Source: Trichopria drosophilae | Lineage: Eukaryota; Arthropoda; Insecta; Hymenoptera; Diapriidae | Assembly (NCBI GenBank): GCA_030407085.1 | Contig: CM059584.1 | Span: 142,776,001 to 142,840,000 of the forward strand | DNA: 64,000 nucleotides | Direction: 5' to 3' | In this document: one piece after another, positions 1 to 13,954 of the stretch | Layout of the letters: every line of letters begins with the position of its first letter | How positions within the stretch are numbered: position 1 is the first letter of the stretch | The notes under the pieces: model-generated | Told to the model about the DNA's origin: nothing | Databases searched by the model: none | What the model saw: only the letters and a program-made list of their open reading frames with translations | Made by a program: the position numbers and the translations under genes

Positions 1-84
1 TGTATAATCGAATTTTATTAAATAATGTATAATCGAAAGTTTCGGAGTAATAAGGCGATAAGTAGCATTCCCTATTGAAAAATT

Positions 85-155
85 CGATGTGAATCCACGT
101 GGATTTCTACGTAGATTCTCCATGTGGATTCTATGTGGATTTGTGTGAATTTTCT
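85..155. repeat. GTGGATT short tandem/inverted repeat
   Basis: Four GTGGATT or GTAGATT words spaced 12-17 bp, plus the inverse GAATCCAC. Confidence 0.45.
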
Positions 156-266
156 ATGCGACTTTTTAATTAATACAAAAATTATCTGCAATATGTCCCA
201 TTATATAAAAACGAGTATCACATCGTAGATGTTCTTTAAATTCCTTGGAATGAAATGCGCTCTTAA

Positions 267-1392
267 CCCTCCTGCGCACTAAGCCGTATATATACGTCCA
301 AACGAGGTTTTTAGCGTAGTCGGAAAGACGTATATATACGTCCTGACAATTTTGGCTATATTTTTTGACTGGGGAATTTTTCAATGGTCTATTACGGCTG
401 AAATTAAAGCTGAAGACTTCCTCTTCAAGATAGACTTAGTCTAAATGATGATTTTTATTTATTTCTTTTCGAAAACATGAATAAAAAATGTCTAAATATT
501 ATCGAAAATATGTGTTTTTTATCAAAGTTGAAAACTTGTTCAAATAAGGCTCAAAATCTCTACTTGGGGGTTTTTGGGATCGCTGATTACGGATTTGATG
601 TCAGAAATCATGAATTCAAAATGGCGGCCAAAAATACAAAATATATTGACCTATTTTTATGAAACTTTGCACACAGGGGTTTTCGGGGTCGCTGATAAAG
701 AATCTGATGTCAGTTTTGTGAACTTCAAAATGGCGGATCCAATATGGCCATCAAAAATACTTTTTTTGTGAAACTTGATATACATAAGTTTTCGAGGTCG
801 CTGTTCAAGAATTTGATATCTGTTTTTGGAAATTTAATAAAAATAGGGCCCCGAATGCACAAACATGAAAAAATACAGAAAAATAGGAACAAAAACGATA
901 ATAGACATTATTCATAGCCACCAATTAAAAAAAACGCGATCATCATAAATCATAAATGTTTATAAATCAGAACAATTACTTTTGAATGTAGCATTCGAAG
1001 CTGCCATATTGAATCCAACATTTTGAATGTCAGAAAACTGACATTAGATTCTTGATCAGCGACCTCGAATATCCCTGTACACGAAGTTTCATAAAAATAG
1101 GCTAATATTTTATATTTTTAGTCGCCATATCGGATCCGCCATTTTCAATTTCTGATTTCTGACATCAGATTCGTAATCAGCGACCCCAAAAACCTCCATA
1201 TACCAAGTTTCATAAAAATAAGTCAATTTTTTTATTTTAGACGCCATATTGGATCCGACATTTTGAATTTCACAAAACTAACAGCAGATTCATAATCAGC
1301 GACCCCAAAAACGTAGAAATGTTTGCAAATATGTAAAATAACAAACCTGGATACGGTAACGGAAAGTCGGGTTAAACGCTTACGCAAGAGGG
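267..1392. mobile_element. TTAA-flanked non-autonomous element (piggyBac-like)
   Basis: TTAA lies on both sides (263-266 and 1393-1396). The ends are inverted: CCCTCCTGCGCACTAAGC on the left, CCTCTTGCGTAAGCG on the right read inward. The interior contains several roughly 100-bp units with the words GGGTTTTTGGGGTCGCTGAT, TCTGATGTCAG and AATGGCGGATCCAATATGGC, forward in the left half and inverted in the right half. A perfect palindrome GACGTATATATACGTC is at 327-342. There is no transposase; the short open frames inside are meaningless. Confidence 0.6.
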
Positions 1393-1398
1393 TTAATA

Positions 1399-1570
1399 TA
1401 GTGAAAATTGAGTCACTCTATTGAAAGAGTGAATTTTCACTTTTAACGAGTGAAAGCTCACATTGCATGGGGAGGAAGCTCACTATGTCTGGATTGAAAA
1501 TTCACTCGTCAAGGGTGAAAATTCCCACTTTCACTGGAATCACTATATAGTCACTCCATAAAGAGTGAAT
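1399..1570. repeat. Cluster of GAGTGAA/TTCACTC mini-hairpins
   Basis: At least ten TCACT or AGTGA words in both orientations, forming nested short hairpins such as CACTCTATTGAAAGAGTG, directly next to the TTAA element. Confidence 0.5.
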
Positions 1571-4500
1571 CGTCGGACTAAGATATTTAGAACGTAGATA
1601 TCTGTCCGCATATATATGAAACATAATTTAACATTAGGGTTGATTGATAGATGCGTTATGATCAAATCAAAATCAATGTTAACCATAATTAATAAAAATA
1701 CATGACCATGTATGAAAAAAGAAAGTCATTGTCAAAAAAAGGATTGCGTTAACATATTGCGGAACAAAGGGTTTTTTATAACCGTTTTCAACGTCTTTTA
1801 TTGTGTATTACTGATATTGAAAAAGTGTTAAATGGTTCATTTTTTACACGGTATTAAAATTTAAAAAAAAATCAAATCGTTACGTTTGACTATTTAACAA
1901 AAGATTCGAGGTTTCATAAGAAACTCTTTTTTTATTTCCGCATAGGATTCGGATAAAGAGATCATTGCACCGATAAGTAAACGCAGACAACTTCTACACG
2001 AATAGGATCCAATTTTTAATTTCAGGATAGCTAAATCCAAATCGGTGGTTTCATTACGAAATTTTGATATTTTTTCTTTTTCTTAAAATAATATTTTTCA
2101 AACAAGTTTTTTTTGTACACTCTGGCAGCTTTAAGTATTTTTCATCAACCATTATGTTATTCGATTTTCTAAATTCAAAATGGTGGACTCGAAATCGCGT
2201 ACAATGAATTTTAATTTATTTTCAATTTGTGACTTATTTTGTGCATAAGGATTTTTTGGTTCGCTAATTAACAATTTTCTGTTTCTTTTCAGATTTTAAA
2301 TTGGCCACCGCAAAATATAACTTTAGTAAAAATATGTTTATAAATAGTTTTGGATAAAAGTTTCAGAATTTACTGTTACATTTTTCACATTCAAAATGGT
2401 TACTGACAACTGGAAACTTTTGATTGGTAGATGTATGTAGGCTTTTGTACTACGGGTTCTGAGTAGGAAATATTTTGCTTTCTTTCATATAAAAATAATT
2501 AAATGGACATTTTCTGCAACAATATGATTAAATTTTGTAAAATTAAAATAATGTTTTTGATTCGGTTATTTCGTTGATAAAAAATGTAAAATATTTTTCG
2601 TTTTCTGACGTGAATTCTGAACTACATAAATTTTTATCAGATAGATAAATAGGTCACTAAACACAAAATAAATATTACGTACACACACAAGGGCGCCTTT
2701 TTGAAATTGGTATTTTTAGGTGTTATTCCCGAAAATATACTAAATAATGAGCATTACACAGTATCCATTTATTACTTCATTCCCAATGGAAGTATGAGAT
2801 TAGTGAAAATTCAAATAGGATCAAGAATCATTAGTTCAACGTCTACGACATAATTTCTATAATATTTTGGCTATTTCCACCCTTCTAATACATTCGAAGA
2901 TAACATATGACGCACGACCTCTATAAGGTCCTGCAGAAACAAGACAAAAAGTCTTAATCTGTATATGACGCAAAACAAATTTCAAACGATCATCAGTTCA
3001 CCCCACTGATGGAAGAAGAGGATGTTAACGGTTCAATAAATCGACAAAAAAGAATACTTTTTCAAACCCCTTCGAGACGTAATCAGCTCAGAAGTTTGAG
3101 AAGGAATGATGGATTATTTTCTGTTAAAAAACAACCGAAACAAAAAGAAAAGCTAGGAATTGTTACTTGTTATCAACGTCGCGGATGCTGCGACACCTGC
3201 GACACTGTCCCGTGTTAATAAGAACCTTGACTCCTCTTGAAAACTCAAAGTTCATTTATATCACTATTTTTAGTACTATACTTTTGTCGGTCTTTCAAAA
3301 TATAGCTTTGTCTAAAATCCGATTTTATGTTTTTTTGATATTTTGTTGATGTCAGTGGATGTATTTCAACAATTCCTTGAATTTTCATAATCTGAGATAT
3401 TATTGACAATCGACATCCATCTGCAATAACCATACTTGTTGAATTAATAAAATACATATAATTACAGTTTATAGGAATTGATATTTCTATTGTTACATAT
3501 CCAAACTGAATTGTGTGGAAGCTTTATTCTATATATGGTGATATATTTTTCCCCGGTCGGAAATTGTGATTAATTACGCAAGAACGGAATATAACGCGGG
3601 TGTTTTTCATATTGAGTAGACGTGCAAATTTTGAAATTAATATGTTTTTTCCTGCCATGGTTCCTGATTTATTGATTTCGGTACGTGTCATGTACAGTAA
3701 CCGATGACATTGATTAATTTTTGTCAGGGTATCACTGCTCTCTTGGCTTATAATCTACAAAAAACGAAGGGTTGTCAAATAAAGTATCATTTTACTATAT
3801 TTCTGCAATTACAGATAATAAAACACGGATATTAAAAGGGTATCATTAATTATTTTTAATAAGCTCTGAGGAAAATTTTAATTTCGTAACGAAGTATTCT
3901 AAATAATGTTTAAAGTCATTTCTTTATTTTTTGAGTGAATTCTATGAAACAAAATTGGGCAAAAACTAAATGAAACTGAAATTCCAATTTGCTAAATTTG
4001 GTCGGTCACTGTGTGTACATTCATTAGAAATTTAATTAATTTGTTGAATTTTATTTGATTGAATTCCGCGGAATTCAAATGGCAAGTTTGGTACGTAAAC
4101 GCAGTTTCTTTCGATAATTTCCCTGCCGTAGATGGTGACGCTTAAAATAATGAATGATGTTAAACGTCAATTACGGAATCAGTATTATATCATCTGAAAT
4201 CTTCTGTCATCTTGTATTGTTTTCGGAGATAATTACCATGACGTAATAATCATGTAGATTTTGACCACTGGATATTCTGAATATACTTCATGAACACGTG
4301 ATGTTATCCACAGCTGTACTTCTTTTACTTGATCGTCAAGAAGAGAAATGCACTTAGCAGCTAAAACAAACTTTGTTTTATTGTCATAATCGATAATTAT
4401 ACCACTCAAGAATAATCTCAAGTCTATATAAAAATATTTGACAGTTTGAAGTTACAATCTATTGTCGACAGTCAAAGACGCAGTGATTATTCCTCTCGAG

Positions 4501-7483
4501 GCGTTTATATCGAAACATCATTTTCGAAATTCATGAACATATTTTGGAAGAAATTGCTGAATCGATTTATAATGCTTGACCTGTCATTTTATGGCGATGA
4601 GGACAGAAAATCGTCTGCTCAATGAGAAATAATACAAATTTTACTAGAAAAATTTACAATTTTGTTTATGATGGAAAGGCTGGATTATTTTAAGATGTTT
4701 CGAAAAAATGAGAATCGAAGTGAAAAGATACGATGCGCCGGGATATCGCCAATGAGGCGATGGCCAGAAATCCTTTTTGCCTCTTATTTAATATTTTAAT
4801 AAGGCCATTACTAATTCAAAACTATGCTGTACGGGTGTAACTAATTATGCCACAGCTTCCAAGTAAAACTGTAAATTGTACTAATATTCAATCTGTTTAA
4901 TTTTTTATTTTAGTTTTTAATTTCCTAATATGAAACTTGACAAGAATATGTACAAATTATTATTCTAGGTCAATTTCATTTTTTAATCGCTATACCAAGC
5001 TGTTTTCTAGTTTTGCTTATTTAGTAATAATGTATGTCTTAATGCATTTGAAACAAAATTAGTATACTATATTATGTGAAATAGTTACGTATGTTTTATG
5101 AATAAGTATCATCTAATATTCTTTTGTCGCCTTTCGATATTTTATCTGCTCAATAGTTTAGACCTTAAGTTTTAATTGTCTATAAATTAAGTACTTCACA
5201 ATAATTGAGTAAAACTAGTTTAAATTATACAAATTCAACGCAGAGATTCCAATTAACGGAACGTGTTATAAATATTGCTAATACATATCACTGAAGGGTC
5301 AAACAGATTTAAAAGATTAAATCGGCAAGAATAAAAATTGCGTAAACATCTATTTTTTAAAACTTCTTATTGTCTAATTAATAGAGTACAATTTCATTGT
5401 TAATTTTAATAGCATTTGTTGTCAAAATTTGGAATTTACAAGTAATGCTTTTAATCACTTGTAAATATTATTCCAGTTTAGTAATGTGGCATTCTTATAG
5501 TGAAATAAAAGTCAATAAAAACAATAGTTCTTGTAGTCAAATCAGCTCTGTTGTCCCACGATAATCACTTAAAAAAAGAATTTATATTCGTCTCTTTTAA
5601 TATAACATTCTGCATTCATGAAGTTACAAATTCAAAAGAAACCCACATTTTGTCGCAAATTAAATTATTATTAGCTTAAAGATAATAAAAGCAGATTGCA
5701 AAAAATAAATTCAAGTGTTTATTACTTAAATTTATCCAAATATTTAGTTAAATCATAACATTCTTAAAAAATTAAGTCAGATTAGCTCTACTTTTCAGTG
5801 CACTATCATTCGCTGTTATTTTAACTATTTTAGTTACTGCAAGTAATGAATGCATTTAAACTACGCAGATAGTTGAAAAGTAATCATATTTACTAAGAAG
5901 TTTTTAATGCATAACTCAAAGTGATAACAGAAAAATGAGGATTGACTGCTCAGCATGGATACAAATGCTTAAATGTTTAATTTAAATAGAAAAAAAATAT
6001 ACGCCTGTCATCTTTATGACAGTATTATCATTATTCATATTTTCATACCAACATCTGACTAATTGTTACTCAATCATTAGAGATTAAGCATTTTTATTTT
6101 GATCTTAAAAATTTAAAATTTGTTCTTTATTCATGAAAGTCTTAAAAATAAATTACGGGAAAATGAAAAAATAGTTTCGCATTTATACTTAATTGACGAA
6201 CTTCTTAAATATATTTAGAATAAAGCTTATTCTATTCGCCAGATTTGAATCAAGTTCAAGGCCAGGGCAAACTCGAAATGGGATTCCGGAGTTCTAGTGA
6301 CGTAGGCTCGTAGGCGGTTGTGCCGATTTGTTTTTCCAGAGGTACAATTTGCAAGAGTCGTAAAGAAAACTAATATAAGAAAGGTTAGAATTCTAAACTA
6401 GTATTACGTTCATTCGCGTCTTGGGCTTTCACAGCTTACAATTTATAATTCAAATTGAAATCTCCCAAGGGGTTAGTGAGAATAGGTGCAACGAACAAAG
6501 CCCGTTGAGAATACGCTAAATAGCACTGGAGTTTGAAAATGAAAGATAAACTTGGACGTTAAGTAAAACGGAACATTTACTTATGTGACGTATTTAAATT
6601 GGATTAAAATTTTTATAAAATTGTTTTATTTGTTGTAAAGGCTGTACTAAAATAAAAGAAATCGAACGACGAATGTCTCCGTTATTATAATATTGACGAA
6701 TGTATGCTTTAAATAAGTTGTCTTCTGTAGCAATTCATCAAATTGATAATCTACAAATTAATCAACGCACAACCATTTTTCTTATTTGTGAGATTTTTCT
6801 GATTAGTGACAAATATGATTGTCGTTGCTTGAAATTCGGTAACGTTTTGATAGTTGATAAATGTAGATTTAAGAGAGACTCGGTAGCGAATGGTGAAATC
6901 CATGGGCTTAACGTGATTTTAGAACACGTCTAGTTTAATGATTGAGTAAAGAAGAAACCCGAACCATTTTTTATTGGGAAATGCTTCAGAATATTTATCG
7001 CGGATAGTTTGAGAAAAATTGACATTTCCTGACTTGCAGATTCCAATGTTGAAGAAAAATTTGATTTTTGTTATGGAAAAACTAATTTTGTTTGTGACAT
7101 AAGCGAGAGGTATGAAGATTTATACATTATTGTTTTTAAAAACAATCATGAAGTTATTTTGGACAGGAGAGATTATACTGCCGATTATTTAAATTTTTAA
7201 TAAATATTTATTGCTTAAAGTATATTTTTAATTTATTTGCACTTGCCATAACTCTTAATAATATCTTTCGTATATTTTTGGATTATATTGACGTCGGAAC
7301 ATGTATCAACTACTGTATACTACACATTAAAAATAATTGTACTAAACTAATGTAAGTATTTTCCTCTAAATATTTTAGTTGTATAAAACAGTAAATACGT
7401 CATTCCCACTTCTATGTAGTGTGATGCAATTTTTATAAAACAAAATTATTGTCGTTCGAAATAAATAATTATTCCTAACCTAA
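1571..7483. other. No gene recognised
   Basis: AT-rich sequence with frames under 80 codons. The largest (3009-3218 and 6700-6933, plus strand) show no motif, splice partner or repeat relation I can support. Confidence 0.5.
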
Positions 7484-7512
7484 CCTAATCTAACCTAACT
7501 TAATAACCTATA
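7484..7512. repeat. CCTAA (TTAGG-type) telomere-like run
   Basis: Five or six CCTAA units, slightly degenerate. TTAGG is the common insect telomere unit; a short internal run is usual for such genomes. Confidence 0.6.
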
Positions 7513-7614
7513 AATGCAAATTATATTCTTGGCCTATATTTACGAATTAATTGTTAACCTCTTGGATAATTTTTTAAATATTGGCATTGCAGTATTGAAA
7601 TTCATAGATGGGTT

Positions 7615-7805
7615 TTTGCTCAATTGTGGTATTCCGTGGTTGCATCTGTATTGTTGCTTATAATACCTAACCTTACATAAACGTAGAATTTTGCTTTAAT
7701 ATGAAGTCTAATTTCACTCTAAAAAGGTGGCTCAATTCACTTATTTGAAGTGAAAATCACTAAAATGAAATCTTTTTCATTTTAAGAAAGTTTAGAGTGT
7801 GATAT
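7615..7805. repeat. Dispersed repeat, copy 1
   Basis: It shares in order TATTGTTGC-TATAA-ACCTAACC, TTTTAATA-GAAGTC-AATTT and GGTGGC-CAATTC with 41070-41228, about 70-75% similar. It contains complementary TTCACT/AGTGAA words. Unknown family. Confidence 0.45.
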
Positions 7806-10769
7806 TATAAAAAATATCTTTAATTCCAATGAAATCTAAAAATTATTATGAGTACTTTAAAATGCAAAATATTGAATCTGTTGATGTTATAGTAACTTTT
7901 TTAAATATCATTCTATTTGTTATGCTTTGATAATTTTCTTTTTATATATTAAACTTTAAAATTTTGTAAACTATTGTTCTGGTACGACAACATTTTTAAA
8001 ATTTCTTGTAGTCTTTTTAATGTTTTTTAATTCCAATTTATTCATAACCGGAATATAAATAAAGAGATTATTAATATTTTACATATGATAGTATATACAT
8101 ATAAACTTTATAAACGAAGCTTTATTGTATCTCGAGAATGAAATATCAAGAGTTAGTTAGGAGAATGTGTTTGTTTTTCCATACCATATTTGGCTGTTGT
8201 TGCTGAAAATCATATACCTTTCTTTTCCCAGCTTTAAAAAAATATGAGTCCAAAAACGGAGAGTTAAAAGGCGTCAATTATTAAAATGAAAAACTTAATT
8301 TAAAAAACTCAGTATACAAAAAATTGAATTGTGCATGAATATTAAAAAATATTTAATACGAAGAATCCGAAATATGAAAATGTAACTTAAAAATAATTGG
8401 CAATATATTCCTTTTCATGTATAAAGTTCTGGAACCTAAAATGTTTTTATAGATTTTTGTAATATTTAGAAACTGTGAGAAAATAAAAAAAATATTTCCG
8501 TTGATTTATTGCATGTTTCAAGAAATTAATTACGTCAAAAAAGAATTTAATTCCGTCTGCATAACAATATTTTTAATTCTGTAGATAAACATTTTTAATC
8601 AAGACTGATATTTCTATATATGGCGACAATTATTTTTCGTAAATGGTACGAGTTTCTGAAAACGTTCCATAAATAGAATGACAAAATCAAAATAAATTAA
8701 GGCGCCTTTTTTCACCGAGGTGCTGATTTTTTGTTGTAAAGATGCACCCAGAGATTTAGAGGTTTTATTGGAAAGAATAATTTTATAGAAAATAAATGAA
8801 GCTGAACTTTTCTATGCTATCGTTATATATTTATTAGATTTACATAAAAGTGGAAGTAAAATATAATTATAATAGGTTTGGGAAATCTTTGGACACCGAA
8901 TTAACATCTTCTAGTTCAGCATTTCTACATGGAAGGCCTACTATTTTAAAATTAGATATTTCAAAAAATTACTGTGTCAATTGTAACGTTAGAATTTAAT
9001 GGGTATCTTTGGAGCTAATTTTAATATTTATGCACTCAATTTTATAACATTTTCTTGTAAAATGTGGAATAACGGATATAACGAAGGAAAATTTATTAAT
9101 ATCTAAACAACAAACTAATTGTTTAGAAATAACTTAACTAATTTATAATGCATAAAGACTCTTCTTAAAATGTCACTTCATATTAATTCACTTTTTAATT
9201 CACTTCGGTTATATATCATGCAATTAATGTTTTCCACCAATCAGTTTATATGTGAAGTTAAAGAATATTATTTGTCCCTCCGATAATAGTTTGATTAGTT
9301 ACCTTAATGGCATTTCAGCGATACCAATCGTTACCACGCATTGTTATCTCTACTTTTAGGCATTCGGCTAGGAAGTTAAAAATTACAAACATTGTTGTGA
9401 TGGAAGTTGTAAATTCTATTTGTTTTTTTTGTTGTTCTTTTTTTTTGTTTGTTTAGAGTATGTATTGTGTGCAACAGAACGCTATTTATGACATATTTAT
9501 TCTTAATAATGGTTTATTCCATTTTTCAATTTTCAATACTGATTCATGCCGAGCTATGTTTATATTTGTTCCGAATTTTGTCAATAGCTTGTATGTGTTT
9601 TTTTGTATTCTCTTTCTGAATATTTAGTATAAAGTCTAATCTGAATTGTATTTTGTTATGTATTATCTTGTGATGGTCATCTGTTTTTTGCTGTGCTTTT
9701 GCTGTGGCTCGTGATTTGATCTATGTTTAAGTCAATAAAGTCGTATAATAATAATAATAATAATAATATCCCAAAATTTAATCATTTTTTTTTTAGTATT
9801 TAATAAGAATTTTTTTTATGCTCTTTAACCCTCTTCCGGGGTTATTACTTGCCGAATTTAGAATTCGAAGTGGACTTCGCATTCCGGTATATAAATCTGG
9901 TGCTTCTTATTCGAAGTGGACTTCTAATTCTTCTAATTCATAGTGGGACCCTAGATTGGTCCAAAACGTTGGGTATTTAGTAACATAAAAAAAAATCTTT
10001 TTTGCTCGTGGTAGTAGACGGAGGTCTAGTATTGATATGCAATTAAAATAACATTGTAGATTATAAGCCCTCCTGCTTAATTTGTATTCTTTCAAATTAG
10101 TTGGCATCAGTTTCTCGCGAATATTCGCTTAGTGAGGTCCGCCCTTCTGCAAATGATAATAAGAATAATCCTTGATCCTGTCGGTTTACCTAACATTTAC
10201 AATTATTGCTGTTTTCTGTCGTCAGTGACGGTACAACAGATTTAACAACAGATAGACAACAGATTTAATTATATAATGCATTTCAAAAAGGTTGTGACTA
10301 CAATATATTTATCTGTTTTGAGCAATTACTCTGACGAAATAATCGATGAAGAATTACGTGATGATGATGGCGATTACACTCGTATTAACACTGATTAACA
10401 AAGTACTCATGTTGAATATAAATATAGTGCAAAATATATGTTATATCCGTTTCTACGGAAAACTGGACACATTTTACTACTCACAATTTACACCGTATTT
10501 CTATGTGGGCTACTGTACATTAAATTGAGTTTCTAAGGTGCATTTTTTATAATGAATTTTCGAGGTGGTAGGGTCCCTTTTTTGACGTATTCATGAAATC
10601 CTATACAAAATGAAATGAAATTTAAGATACGTATGACAGTTATTGTGTACATTAAATTTAAATTGTGAGATTAAAAGTCGATTTAATGTCGGCATTGAAA
10701 TGTGCGCTTCTAGCACATGTTCATTAAACATAATGCGTTTCTTTTAGCAATATACATGTCAGCTTTATT
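7806..10769. other. No gene recognised
   Basis: AT-rich intergenic sequence. Near 9835 TTAACCCTCTTCCGGGGTTA looks like one end of a TTAA-type element, but I found no matching second end. Confidence 0.45.
9749..9768. repeat. AAT microsatellite
   Basis: About six to seven AAT units. Confidence 0.7.
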
Positions 10770-11288
10770 ATGACTTCAACCCAGACCTTAGGTTTGGACG
10801 AAGTATTGAATTTGGTCACCTCAGGCAAAAAATTTGCTATATAGTTTTTCATCAAATGTCGACGTTTCAGATCCTTAGGAGCCCAAATCAACCATAACAA
10901 AATTTGTGTCCGTGCTCTTGTACATACGTACGTACGTATGTACGTCCCGTTTTTTTTTTCAAAAATGTTTCAAACAAAAAAGATAGAGCATGTTCATTTT
11001 TCGTCTATAGTATTACCTTTGATTATACGAAGAAAATGCATATAACATTTTTTGTTGAAAATTTGATGCTCGACCATTTTTGTTCAAAACATTTTTAAAT
11101 GTAATTTGTAATTTTGAAAATAAGTCCACAAAACCTGAGTCATTCATATTTTTTTATCGTTTACATAATTGATGATTTTACAAAGAAAGTATATCCAATG
11201 TTTTGTATAGAGAATTTTATACTTTTTCGTTGAGACCTCGCATCCCTACACTTCAGTAGTCCAGACCTATGGTCTGGGACGAAGTAAA
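10770..11288. repeat. Repeat family with self-complementary ACTTCGACCC end, copy 1
   Basis: It starts with ACTTCAACCCAGACCTTAGG…, which folds on itself, continues with GTATTGAATTTGGTCA and CAAATGTCGACGTTTCAGA, contains a CGTA-repeat tract at 10925-10945, and ends near 11288 with CCAGACCTATGGTCTGG. No coding. Confidence 0.55.
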
Positions 11289-13954
11289 ACATATTGCATT
11301 GTTTTAAGTATTATATCTTGTTTATTTATTTTTCTTTATCTCCCATAAGAAAGAAGTTACTCTGTTATAACAGAGGTCACACGATCATTTTGTGTTGTAC
11401 GCTTCGTTTGATTTTTCCTTTCGTAACTTACTTATTTTTTCATGCAAAACAAAATGATTCAAAACCATTTTTCGTTTTGAAAAATTTTAACCTAACTCTA
11501 CACTAAACATATTTTTGTTTTATAAAATCCAATTTATATTCAATGTCCCTAGGTATCTATGATATATTAATCCAGCATCGAAACGACGTATGATTTTGAA
11601 ATAAATGCTATTTCTTTGAAACGTCAAAAATTAAGGTCATACGTAGACATAGAAATGAATTAGAATGTTTCAAAATTCAATTAATTCATTAAATTTCTTA
11701 AAGGGAGTTTCCTAATGTATTCAAAAATCAAAAAACAGTTCTACAATAATAGGATAAAAACGTAAAATTTTGAATCGTCGTTATCCTGATTGGTGTCGAA
11801 AGAACAGAAAACTGAAGTATGGTGGATGCAGGAAAAGCTTCTGGTGACGCGAAACTTTTCCTTGAGTTGCGGAAACGGATGGCTGACACAAAATTCCTTG
11901 GGGATGCTTCCCACGTCCCCGTATTCATCGACCGTCAACCTTGGTGTGGCCCTCGATTATTAATGACGTCATTGTGCGGATACGTCGCGTCGGACTGATT
12001 TTATTATCAATCGCGTACTAAAGTAGTGGCACGTTCGCAATTACTTCTGACGGCGACGGCTCGTCTGGAAAATCAAAATTTTGACACCTTCACCTATTCT
12101 ACCCGAACGACTTTGGATAACGACGTTTCGACTCGTCGATGCGGAAGTTAATTTATCGGGCTTTCAGAGAGGAGTATAAGTGATATTTTTAAACGTTGAG
12201 TCATCTGGGCATTGCATTTCAGCAAGCGTTCAAGCGCTGTATTAAAAACTATAGCATCAGAACAATGACAAAATTGGCCAAAGAATTTTGTTACTCTTTG
12301 CACTGGTAGCACATATGTTTTCCTCGCGGGAAGGAGTTGAAGTCGTTATGGAAAAATCCACAAGACGTCGAAACGCCGATTAAAAATTTGTTACAATATG
12401 TAGGTATAGATTTTTTCGCTTAATATAACTGAAAGAAGCTTAGTAAAAGTTGTTTTCTACATACTTTGTCCCTGACGTACGCGATTTACGGGTCCTTATT
12501 AGTCTCTAGAGGAAAATGTTCAGAAACAAAGCCCCCAGAGTAATTTGTGGAGGCTTAATGAAAAAAATAAGGTTCATCACTTCCCAAAAATATAATAATG
12601 TAATAATAAAGATACCGATCATAAAGGGTGTAATATAAAATCCAAAAAATTCTCCTTATAGCCATGTATCAAAAGCTAATATTAGTACAATCGCCTGACA
12701 AAATAAATTAAATTAGTGTATTCTAAAGGGAGCATTGCTTAGGCCGTAAGTTCGAATCCCCGGCCGGCAACTTTTTCTGTTTACTTACGTAGTGGATAAT
12801 TTAGGAAACCTCGCAAGGCGAAAATACGAATTCGGGATGTCGACCTTGGTCGATAGTTATCGATATGTGAACGGTTTTCCGTGGTCAACTTGTAAATATT
12901 ATCTTGGATAGAAAAAGGACAATATTTACGATGCGCCTGATACGGCATAGATTGCCGATTAACTGTTGACGTGTGATGTGTATTTATGTGTATTGTTTAC
13001 TGATCGGCGTCCTCTTGTGAGGGATGATAATATGAACCTTGATCGTTTCTCCGCGTAAATGGCATAAAGTAAATCTGACCTACAACATGACCTATTCCTC
13101 GTACAGTTTCTACTCATTCGTATTGTTGTCTGTGCAAAAATAATCTCACAGCTACTCCTCCGAAAGGTACGAATGTAAGCTTTTATTTTGATACACAAGC
13201 ATTAAGATACACGTTTTTCACCCCACGTGGTAATCGATGCTGTGACAATCATTTAATATTAAACAGATTATTTTACGTCGAATATTTAGAACTTGTACAC
13301 GTGTATTCAAATAACACGGAGTTTGAATGTACTGATGTCAAAACATATGATCGAAGGCAAGGTACGTTATTAACATTGATAAAAATGTATTAGATAAAAT
13401 TGAAGATTTTTCTCTTTCAGCTAAATAAATTTACATGTTAATCAGTTTATTCTGGGATGATATACGGCAGTTAGGAAAAATGTTGTCATTACTTATAAAT
13501 ACCCTAAATGGCACCAGTATTTTTTATTATTCTTTACAAACATTGATCCAGCAGTTCCAATCACACCTTTTCGGGTTGAGGCATAATCAGTATTTTTTCA
13601 ACTACTGCGATGAAATTTTAAATTCTTTGAAAAAGATGTTCTTCCTTAAATATTTGGTGTAAAAGCCAACAAGGAGGTTGATCTGCTTATTCAAACAACC
13701 AAAATCACGAAAAATTTATACGCTTGATGCTGATTTGCGACAGTACATATACTTCAGATATCAAAAGAGCTCTAATAACCAGTATCAGAAAATTGTTATT
13801 CTGGACAGTGAAAAAACAATCTTTGAAAGCCTTTCACAGTATTCACGGCAAATAAATACATTGCCGATGTAGGGCCATACTATAGAACAAGAAGTGGTGC
13901 AACAATTATGCGTGATATGAGGGTTGGCACAAATGCTGTGAGGACATTTCTATA
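11289..13954. other. No gene recognised; tRNA-like fragment at 12.74 kb only
   Basis: A moderately GC-richer patch at 11.9-12.2 kb and short open frames (11728-11938, 12959-13198, 13435-13872) without recognisable domains. The part after about 13.87 kb is already the flank of the palindrome. Confidence 0.4.
12738..12772 (+). other. tRNA-like 3' half / possible SINE head
   Basis: GTAAGTTCGAATCCCCGGCC resembles a pol III B box with acceptor-like GGCCGGCAA, but the T-stem does not pair well and no A box or 5' half is seen. Probably a tRNA-derived repeat remnant. Confidence 0.3.

Noticed and set aside
3009..3218. Plus-strand frame ending in a CCDTCDTVPC-like cysteine cluster
   Set aside because: No signal peptide, splice partner or known motif; 69 codons in AT-rich DNA can arise by chance.
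12738..12772. Functional tRNA gene
   Set aside because: Only a B-box-like word is present; no cloverleaf can be formed from the preceding sequence.
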